A stretch of 5,631 nucleotides of DNA. Origin: an uncultured Parabacteroides sp. (lineage in GTDB: Bacteria > Bacteroidota > Bacteroidia > Bacteroidales > Tannerellaceae). The stretch's first letter is position 1, and each line of letters starts with the position of its first letter. Position numbers and translations under genes: made by a program. This document shows positions 1 through 4,542 of the stretch, piece after piece. The notes beneath the pieces were generated by a model, which searched no databases, was not told the DNA's origin, and saw nothing but the letters and a program-made list of their open reading frames with translations. The stretch spans positions 1-5,631 of the forward strand of contig CALBYC010000209.1 in the NCBI GenBank assembly GCA_937890135.1, in the 5' to 3' direction.

Positions 1-472
1 AAGGGATAAAGTGGAGCAGTAGGGCAGAAGGGAGAATGATTGCGAAGAGAAAGATAAGACGCCCATAGACATTCGGTTCACTGATGTGAGCAAGCATATC
101 GTCGAATGATTGTAACTGACGGAGCTTCGCATTTAACAGATGAGAGATGACACCGACAAAGAGGGTGGGTAGCAGCAGGTAGAACAAACGCCGCACATTG
201 AGCCATCCTGGACGAATTACCTCTATCGGGTAGAAATAAAGCAGTGTCACCATAAGTAGTCCACCCACCAAATTCACTGGCGGAAGTACATACGACGGCA
301 CTGACTGCCCATCTACCAAGGCGCGGCTGGAGAACAACAAAGCCAAGAGCAGCCACACAATGCAGAGGGTACGCCGCGATTGGTCGCCATCGCATCGACG
401 CATCCATAGAATAAGAGCACATAAAGCGAAAGCGCACGAAGCACAGCCTAATACAAATTGCATTAGTGCCAT
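1..472 (-). CDS. Probable membrane-anchored AraC-type transcriptional regulator, N-terminal part (cut by window edge)
   Basis: The frame opens at an ATG at 472 and stays open for 157 codons to the left edge, so the C-terminus is missing. AGGAGGA at 481-487 lies 8 bases before this ATG. The frame upstream has no other ATG before a TGA at 515-517. The protein is very hydrophobic, with about five likely membrane segments: residues 5-23, 36-52, 62-82, 95-113 and 138-156. The stretch YFYPIEVIRPGWL (79-91) resembles a motif I recall from Bacteroidota regulators that have a multi-pass membrane N-terminus and a C-terminal AraC-type helix-turn-helix. That DNA-binding domain is not in the window, so the regulator call is an inference; another polytopic membrane protein is possible. 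If correct, it would sense a signal at the inner membrane and act on DNA directly. It is transcribed away from its own promoter (549-580) and an operator-like palindrome (616-631). Confidence 0.6.
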   Translation of the reverse strand, partial: MALMQFVLGCASCAFALCALILWMRRCDGDQSRRTLCIVWLLLALLFSSRALVDGQSVPSYVLPPVNLVGGLLMVTLLYFYPIEVIRPGWLNVRRLFYLLLPTLFVGVISHLLNAKLRQLQSFDDMLAHISEPNVYGRLIFLFAIILPSALLLHFIP

Positions 473-548
473 ATATAGGCTCCTCCTATCGCTGCCTGTA
501 GTGAAAGTATCTGTTCAGAAGCTATCAATATTTCAGTTCTATTTTAGG

Positions 549-580
549 CAAAGGTAAGTGTTTTGTTGGAGAAACACAAG
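549..580 (-). promoter_or_regulatory. Bacteroidota-type promoter for the membrane regulator
   Basis: On the minus strand, TACCTTTG (556 down to 549) matches the TAnnTTTG -7 consensus exactly. CTTG (580 down to 577) is a 3-of-4 match to the TTTG -33 element, with 20 bases between them. Transcription would begin near 542, leaving a leader of about 70 bases before the ATG at 472. The same TACCTTTG octamer sits before the tRNA gene at 822-829. Confidence 0.55.
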
Positions 581-599
581 AAGTAATTTTAGGAGACGC

Positions 600-642
600 A
601 AAGGATATGCGGAAATGTCCAAAATTGGACAAAATATCCTTT
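600..642. promoter_or_regulatory. Nested inverted repeat, probable operator
   Basis: The inner repeat TGTCCAA-AA-TTGGACA (616-631) has 7-base arms around a 2-base spacer. An outer pair, AAAGGATAT (600-608) and ATATCCTTT (634-642), forms 9-base arms around it, although the centres are offset by about 2.5 bases. The inner dyad lies about 80 bases upstream of the predicted start of the minus-strand regulator gene. That suits an activator or autoregulatory site, possibly for that gene's own product. A run of seven T (640-646) follows on the plus strand, so a rightward terminator is an alternative, but no plus-strand gene lies to its left. The dyad is seen directly; the role is inferred. Confidence 0.5.
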
Positions 643-669
643 TTTTATCTATTTGCGGAGATTCTCTTG

Positions 670-720
670 AAAAAAAGACGGAAGAAAATAAGCTAATTAT
701 TAGTAACTTAAATTCTTCCG
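670..720 (-). terminator. Intrinsic terminator of the tRNA-Arg gene
   Basis: On the minus strand, CGGAAGAA (720-713) pairs with TTCTTCCG (686-679). A second helix on the same axis forms from 707-710 with 689-692. TCTTTTTT follows directly (678-671). The tRNA 3' end at 728 lies only 7 bases before the stem, so this should end the tRNA transcript before the regulator promoter. There is no T-run in the plus direction. Confidence 0.7.
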
Positions 721-727
721 ACTGATG

Positions 728-801
728 TGATCGGGCTGGGATTCGAACCCAGGACCCACAGCTTAGAAGGCTGTTGCTCTATCCAGCTGAGCTACCTGAC
801 C
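728..801 (-). tRNA. tRNA-Arg (anticodon UCU)
   Basis: The 74-base minus-strand sequence folds as a cloverleaf. It has D-stem GCTC/GAGC with loop AGCTGGATA, and anticodon stem ACAGC/GCTGT with loop CTTCTAA, placing UCU at 34-36 after U33. The five-base variable loop is GGGTC, and T-stem CTGGG/CCCAG encloses TTCGAAT. UCU reads AGA and AGG, hence arginine. The acceptor stem GGTCAGG/CCCGATC contains one G-U pair (2:71) and an A-C mismatch at pair 5:68. The discriminator base is A (728). CCA is not encoded; the genomic sequence continues CA-T. The gene has its own promoter (822-852) and terminator (670-720), so it is probably a single-gene unit. Confidence 0.93.
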
Positions 802-821
802 ATCCTTTTGTAATTTCGCTG

Positions 822-852
822 CAAAGGTAGTGATTTATTTTTATATTGCAAT
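822..852 (-). promoter_or_regulatory. Promoter of tRNA-Arg
   Basis: On the minus strand, TACCTTTG (829-822) is an exact TAnnTTTG -7 element. ATTG (852-849) is a 3-of-4 match to the -33 TTTG, with a 19-base AT-rich spacer. Transcription would start roughly 15 bases before the mature tRNA 5' end at 801, a normal leader length. Confidence 0.7.
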
Positions 853-863
853 AGCCAATGCCT

Positions 864-879
864 GTTTTTTCTAAAAAAC
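864..879 (-). terminator. Possible weak terminator after the arabinofuranosidase gene
   Basis: GTTTTTT-CT-AAAAAAC forms a perfect 7-base-arm dyad 37 bases past the stop of the minus-strand GH51 reading frame. It is almost entirely A/T and lacks the GC stem of a good intrinsic terminator. A short GATGG/CCATC pairing lies between it and the stop. It also borders the tRNA promoter, so it may only be an AT-rich spacer. Confidence 0.25.
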
Positions 880-916
880 GAAGGGGAGGATGGGTGGAGA
901 AGGGCCATCGGGGACT

Positions 917-1666
917 TTAAGTATTGATTTTGAACTTCAAGATTGTGATGGATGATGGCGGGAATTTATAGATTTTCGGGATGCCCATCATGAAGGAAAC
1001 CTCTTTTTCCTGTGGTTTGATTCGGTCGGGACGGTCGAAGGTATTGGATGATTCCATTTCTCCAGCCAATTCTATTATTTCCACTTTGTTGTCAACCGAT
1101 ATGCCCTGTATGTCCAATTCCGTTTTTTCTTCATGCTGCGTCGTATTCACCACTTTCAGGTAAAGATAGCCTTGCGTGTGGTCGATTGTGGCGACAGACG
1201 ATAAGGAGGGATAGGCACGCATGCCCCCTTTTTGCACCAATGCCCCATCGACATAACAAAAGATGGAGTCTTTCAAACATTCGATTCTGACATCGTATGG
1301 AGTATTGTTCAAGAAAGGGAAACCAGAAGAGGCCGATAACGAGTCGGTCACATTTCCGCTTTGATGGAAAAAGGATGCTTTGCCGTTTCCTATCATGAAA
1401 CAAATATAATCCTGTTGTTCCCCTTGCAGGCCATTGTTCCGCATACGGAACTGGATAGGTTCGCCGCCTTTCACTCGCTTTATTCTTGCTTCAAATCGGT
1501 AATCTGTTGCCGAAGAATCGCCTATCAAGATATAATTCCACTGGTTGGGGGTGGCTTGCAGGTTTCCCGTGGCTGGGATATCCCAGCCCCCGCCAATCGT
1601 GCGCCCTTCTCTTATAGGCTTTCCATTCATCCGGACATTATCGAACGTGTAGCAATTGTCAAACAT
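917..1666 (-). CDS. GH51 arabinofuranosidase, C-terminal fragment: LamG-like insert and C-terminal beta-sandwich
   Basis: This 249-residue frame begins at an internal Met (MFDNCYTFDNV), and its native sequence really starts further upstream at EGYASIY, near 1690. That makes the Met a chance start, not a gene start. Residues about 20-155 (GGGWDIPATGN to the YVDGALVQKGG region) look like a concanavalin/LamG-type jelly-roll; FCYVDGALV is the usual strand in such folds. Residues about 166-249 (QGYLYLKVVNTT, then DIQGISVDN, ending PPSSITILKFK) match the C-terminal beta-sandwich of GH51 arabinofuranosidases, which packs on the catalytic barrel. It has no signal peptide, no catalytic residues and no promoter of its own, so it is best read as the severed end of the gene upstream. 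Confidence 0.75.
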   Translation of the reverse strand: MFDNCYTFDNVRMNGKPIREGRTIGGGWDIPATGNLQATPNQWNYILIGDSSATDYRFEARIKRVKGGEPIQFRMRNNGLQGEQQDYICFMIGNGKASFFHQSGNVTDSLSASSGFPFLNNTPYDVRIECLKDSIFCYVDGALVQKGGMRAYPSLSSVATIDHTQGYLYLKVVNTTQHEEKTELDIQGISVDNKVEIIELAGEMESSNTFDRPDRIKPQEKEVSFMMGIPKIYKFPPSSITILKFKINT

Positions 1667-3386
1667 ATAAATGGAGGCATATCCTTCCGTGACGCATGTA
1701 GGTATCTACGGTAGTGTGCACCACTTCTTCCCCGCGGCATTCGGCGAACATCCGGTACATGTAGTAGGAAGGGGAAGGGACTACCTGGTGGTTGTTGAAG
1801 AGGAGCAAGGGCAAGCGTGGACCCGTGTATCCGGCATGTCCCAACATGGGCGAATAAGCAATCCGGTTCATCATGTCCGGGTGCTGTTCGACCACGGTCA
1901 GGAAACAAGCTTCTCCGATAGTCGCTTCCATCGTCCTGGCTTCGGGGGCTTGCATGTTCCCGAACTCCCCGACAAACGTGTTTTCCCATTGGTGCCGGCT
2001 GCGGATGTTTTCGTATTTCCCGCAATTGTTCAGGAAAAAGGAATTCTTGCCGTTGAAGTGCGTGTCCTTCCAGTCCGTCCGTGCCCGTTTTCCCACCAGG
2101 GCATTGCTGATAACCGTGATTCCCGGCCATCTCTCCCGGATGGCTTCTCTGAACAAGTCATATCTTTTGGTATATTCATGCCCATAGTTCTCACTGCCTA
2201 TTTCGATATATTTCAGGTGGAAAGGGGCGGGGTGACCATTTTGGGCACGTAATTTGCCCAAGGTGGAATCGGGAGGATAATTGGCATATCCGATGGCATC
2301 CAAGGCATCTTTAACCAATTTGTCCATTTCCGTGATGGATTCGTACCGCGGGCGGCGTGACATGCTCGTGATGCCGCTGTTTATCACATAAACCGGTTCT
2401 GCCCCTAAGTCTTCGCACATCTGCAGGTATTCGTGGAAACCCATTCCGTTGGTGGTGCCGTATCCCCAGATACCCCAGAAATGTTTCCGTTCCGCAATGT
2501 CTCCTATCGTTTCTTTCCAAATGGGATAAGTGCCTGCCGTATATCCTTCGGCGAAAGCACCTCCGGGGAAACGGACGAAGCGGGGATGCAATGCGGCCAA
2601 TGCCTCCATTAAGTCGATTCTCTGCCCGTTCGGTCTCCCTTTCCATGTCCTTGGGAAAAGTGAAACGACATCCAGCCAAAACATCTGGCTGCTGTCGGAC
2701 GAAAAGGTAAGGATTGCCTGGTCGCTGTTGCGGTTGGCATGGAATGTGTGTCGTATTTTAGTCCATTCATTCCGCGCGTTCACGGTGCATACGTCGCTCA
2801 GCTTTTGGTTTCCCGCGGAATCCTCCAAAGCGACGTTGAACGATTTCGGCAAGAAAGAAGCTCCTTTGACGTAAAAGGATAGCGTATAGCTTTCCCCTTT
2901 CCGGACGGAAAGCCCGCCATACCCTTCAGCGGCCACGCCGCCCCGTTGTCCGGAAGTGGGGGAAATGCCCACCAATAGCGACCGGTGGTTTCTGCTGTTC
3001 AATAGTTCTTTTGTATCCAAATAAATCCATGTGGAAGGAGACAAGGCCCTCCAGCCGGGGATGGAGTCCGGACGTATGAAGGGCATGTTGTAGCCGTTCG
3101 GTGTGGTTAATACGTTCCGCTTGACGTCATAAGGGCAGTTCAAAGGCGGAACGCCGTCTTCGAAGCTCCTGTTTTGTATCATTTCGGCATAAAGCCCGCC
3201 ATCAATGGCATGGTTGATTTCTTCCAAGGATATGCCATACATGTCCGGGTCGACCTCTTGCCTCGTCCCTTCTCCGTCCACATGGATGACCGAAGTAACC
3301 GGGGTTTCTTGTTGGCAAGACGCAAACAGGACGAAGAATGCGATGTAAAGGACGAATCTGGTTGTTATTTTGTCTTTGAGTCTCAT
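1659..3386 (-). CDS. GH51 arabinofuranosidase, N-terminal fragment: lipoprotein signal, CBM-like domain, catalytic barrel
   Basis: This is a 575-residue frame from ATG 3386. Residues 1-23 form a lipoprotein signal: basic RLKDK, a hydrophobic core, and FASC with Cys24 as lipidation site. Residues 46-76 (DMYGISLEEINHAIDGGLYAEM, then QNRSFED) are the typical GH51 N-terminal signature. Residues about 85-245 read as a beta-rich CBM4/9-like carbohydrate-binding module inserted before the barrel. The TIM barrel starts near RFVRFPGG (269-276) and continues with GFHEYLQMCEDLGAEPVYVIN (316-336). The acid/base position is YIEIGSEN (393-400), with Glu399 preceded by Ser398 where clan GH-A normally has Asn. 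The nucleophile is probably Glu474 in FVGEFGN. Residues after about 567 (RICLHLYV) are out of frame and not native. Without the C-terminal sandwich the fragment would probably fold poorly. Confidence 0.82.
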   Translation of the reverse strand: MRLKDKITTRFVLYIAFFVLFASCQQETPVTSVIHVDGEGTRQEVDPDMYGISLEEINHAIDGGLYAEMIQNRSFEDGVPPLNCPYDVKRNVLTTPNGYNMPFIRPDSIPGWRALSPSTWIYLDTKELLNSRNHRSLLVGISPTSGQRGGVAAEGYGGLSVRKGESYTLSFYVKGASFLPKSFNVALEDSAGNQKLSDVCTVNARNEWTKIRHTFHANRNSDQAILTFSSDSSQMFWLDVVSLFPRTWKGRPNGQRIDLMEALAALHPRFVRFPGGAFAEGYTAGTYPIWKETIGDIAERKHFWGIWGYGTTNGMGFHEYLQMCEDLGAEPVYVINSGITSMSRRPRYESITEMDKLVKDALDAIGYANYPPDSTLGKLRAQNGHPAPFHLKYIEIGSENYGHEYTKRYDLFREAIRERWPGITVISNALVGKRARTDWKDTHFNGKNSFFLNNCGKYENIRSRHQWENTFVGEFGNMQAPEARTMEATIGEACFLTVVEQHPDMMNRIAYSPMLGHAGYTGPRLPLLLFNNHQVVPSPSYYMYRMFAECRGEEVVHTTVDTYMRHGRICLHLYV

Positions 3387-3413
3387 CAGTCCGATATAAT
3401 CCCTTTCGGATGA

Positions 3414-3421
3414 CAAATTTA
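3414..3421 (-). promoter_or_regulatory. -7 promoter element of the GH51 gene
   Basis: On the minus strand, TAAATTTG (3421-3414) fits TAnnTTTG exactly and lies 27 bases before the ATG at 3386. I find no good TTTG at the -33 position; CATG near 3440-3443 is poor, so the promoter may depend on an activator. Its position argues against the TTG at 3416 as start codon. Confidence 0.5.
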
Positions 3422-3484
3422 GACATAAATCCCGATTTACATGCCCGCATGATAAGAAAAATCAAAAAGCTTGCCACCTCTTCG

Positions 3485-3506
3485 GGAAAAGGCCGCAGGC
3501 TTTTCC
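3485..3506. other. GC-containing hairpin in the divergent intergenic region
   Basis: The 278-base gap between the GH51 start (3386) and queD (3665) holds two outward-facing promoters and this hairpin. GGAAAAG pairs with CTTTTCC, then after a bulged G, CC pairs with GG around a GCA loop. A pyrimidine-rich tract follows on the plus strand (3507-3514). It could act as a barrier between the divergent units or be an operator. No gene ends here, so a classical terminator role has nothing to serve. Confidence 0.35.
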
Positions 3507-3573
3507 TTTCTTTCATGTGTGGAATAGGAATATTGCTGTGGAAAGGTATGCATTAATAATCAGGGGGAGGCGG

Positions 3574-3601
3574 ATTGTTGTGGAAAATATTCGTATCTTT
3601 G
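3574..3601 (+). promoter_or_regulatory. Promoter of the queD-queE-cobQ row
   Basis: TATCTTTG (3594-3601) matches the -7 consensus TAnnTTTG exactly. The -33 region is weaker: ATTG (3574-3577) is 16 bases away, shorter than the usual 19-21. Transcription would start near 3608, giving a leader of about 57 bases. That leader contains a hairpin TTAAGG (3615-3620)/CCTTAA (3640-3645). It does not resemble the preQ1 riboswitch classes I know. Confidence 0.55.
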
Positions 3602-3664
3602 CGCTTGCAGAACGTTAAGGTGACATCAGACGCTTCTTGCCTTAATTCCTAACTTTTATTTTTT

Positions 3665-3997
3665 ATGTATACAGTCATCAAAAGATTGGAAATATCTGCA
3701 GCTCATGAGCTCGCTCTTTCCTATGCCAGTAAATGTACGAATTTGCATGGCCATAATTGGATTATTACTGTTTACTGCCGCTCGCGCCAGTTGAATCAAG
3801 AAGGAATGGTTACGGACTTTTCATGGGTGAAGAAGATTGTACAGGACCAGCTGGACCATAAAGTCCTGAATGATGTGCTTCCTTTTAATCCGACAGCCGA
3901 GAATATCGCTTGCTGGATTTGTTCGCAAGTTCCAAATTGTTTCAAAGTGGAGGTACAGGAGTCTGAAGGCAATATTGCGATTTATGAGAAAGATTAA
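3665..3997 (+). CDS. queD: 6-carboxy-5,6,7,8-tetrahydropterin synthase QueD
   Basis: QueD is a cytoplasmic zinc enzyme of the 6-pyruvoyl-tetrahydropterin synthase (PTPS) family. It converts 7,8-dihydroneopterin triphosphate to 6-carboxytetrahydropterin plus acetaldehyde, the first committed step of 7-deazaguanine (queuosine) synthesis. The 110-residue length is normal for bacterial QueD. Three zinc ligands are visible: His14 in SAAHEL, and His28 and His30 in NLHGHNW. The catalytic Cys24 lies four residues before HGH, and Asp64-His65 in LDHKVLND complete the catalytic set. Glu99 in the C-terminal VQESEG fits the pterin-anchoring Glu. VTDF (49-52) and PTAENIA (76-82) are also family-typical. 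The ATG follows a T-rich leader without a Shine-Dalgarno, common in Bacteroidota. It is the first gene of the row and overlaps queE by 14 bases, which fits translational coupling of consecutive pathway enzymes. Nothing appears damaged. Confidence 0.93.
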   Translation: MYTVIKRLEISAAHELALSYASKCTNLHGHNWIITVYCRSRQLNQEGMVTDFSWVKKIVQDQLDHKVLNDVLPFNPTAENIACWICSQVPNCFKVEVQESEGNIAIYEKD

Positions 3998-4529
3998 CGA
4001 GATATTCTATAGCCTGCAAGGGGAAGGATACCATACGGGCACACCTGCCTTGTTCATCCGTTTTTCGGGTTGCAACTTGAAATGCAGCTTTTGTGACACG
4101 GAGCATGAAGAAGGGGATTGGATGAGCGACGAGGAAATTATGGCGAAAGCCGCCCAGTGTCCGGCGAAGATGGTCGTGCTGACCGGAGGCGAACCTTCGT
4201 TATGGATAGATGACGCTTTTGTGGATGAATTGCACCGGATAGGGAAATATGTATGCATCGAGACTAACGGCACGCACTCGGTCCCGGACGCAACCGATTG
4301 GATTACTTGTTCGCCCAAAGGGGCACCGGTTGCCTTAAAGCGCATTGACGAGGTGAAGGTGGTCTATACGGGAGGCGAGGATGTCGAACCCTATTTGTCA
4401 TTACCTGCCCGGGCGCACTTTCTCCAGCCTTGCTCGTGCAAGAATACGAAAGAAGTGGTGGCATATATCCTGAAGCACCCGCAATGGAGGCTTAGTCTGC
4501 AAACGCACAAATGGATAGGGATTTTATAA
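3984..4529 (+). CDS. queE: 7-carboxy-7-deazaguanine synthase QueE (radical SAM)
   Basis: QueE is a radical S-adenosylmethionine enzyme that rearranges 6-carboxytetrahydropterin, the QueD product, into 7-carboxy-7-deazaguanine. QueC then turns this into preQ0. The ATG at 3984, inside the end of queD, gives 181 residues beginning MRKINEIFYSLQGEG, the canonical QueE N-terminus. The frame is open further upstream (ATG at 3870), but that extra sequence overlaps queD and looks non-native. Cys30, Cys34 and Cys37 (GCNLKCSFCDT) form the CX3CX2C site for the 4Fe-4S cluster. LTGGEPS (66-72) and ETNGT (93-97) are the SAM-binding and substrate-side motifs. SPKG (110-113) and DEVKVVY (122-128) are further QueE landmarks. 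The C-terminal RLSLQTHKWIGIL resembles the usual family ending. A shorter protein than E. coli QueE (about 220 residues) is normal outside Proteobacteria. QueC and QueF are not in the window. Confidence 0.93.
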   Translation: MRKINEIFYSLQGEGYHTGTPALFIRFSGCNLKCSFCDTEHEEGDWMSDEEIMAKAAQCPAKMVVLTGGEPSLWIDDAFVDELHRIGKYVCIETNGTHSVPDATDWITCSPKGAPVALKRIDEVKVVYTGGEDVEPYLSLPARAHFLQPCSCKNTKEVVAYILKHPQWRLSLQTHKWIGIL

Positions 4530-4542
4530 AATAGGGAACGGC

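Larger units (their letters stand above)
917..3386 (-). pseudogene. Frameshifted alpha-L-arabinofuranosidase (GH51) lipoprotein
   Basis: Two adjacent minus-strand frames together make one GH51 protein of roughly 825 residues, a plausible size for a multi-domain Bacteroidota member. GH51 enzymes release alpha-L-arabinofuranose from arabinan and arabinoxylan; this one would sit as a lipoprotein in the periplasm or on the outer membrane. The first frame runs from ATG 3386 to TGA 1659-1661. Its conserved sequence stops making sense after about residue 564 and resumes in the +1 frame as EGYASIYMFDN. The second frame has a stop (TAG, 1706-1708), so the shift lies between 1659 and 1708, most simply one extra base near 1687-1693. 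No long homopolymer is there to suggest slippage or programmed frameshifting. The upstream TTG at 3416 is an unlikely start because it falls inside the -7 element (3414-3421). No sugar-utilisation partners (SusC/SusD) lie beside it in this window. A sequencing error remains possible. Confidence 0.8.

Noticed and set aside
78..437. Minus-strand 119-codon frame and an overlapping plus-strand frame at 360-557
   Set aside because: Both overlap the regulator fragment in other frames. The regulator frame has coherent membrane segments, a start codon and an RBS; these do not.
600..646. Rightward intrinsic terminator (hairpin followed by seven T)
   Set aside because: No plus-strand gene lies to its left to be terminated, and the nested dyad suits an operator better; kept only as an alternative.
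1627..2130. Minus-strand frame of 167 codons across the frameshift
   Set aside because: It is in the third frame of the GH51 gene, with Pro/Arg/His-rich nonsense composition; neither family segment is in it.
1671..2252. Plus-strand open frame (193 codons) opposite the GH51 gene
   Set aside because: It is antisense to the conserved catalytic barrel, has no recognisable motif, and is a shadow of the real gene.
3608..3664. PreQ1 or cobalamin riboswitch before queD
   Set aside because: The leader is only about 57 bases, lacks the preQ1-I and preQ1-II sequence signatures, and is far too short for a cobalamin riboswitch.
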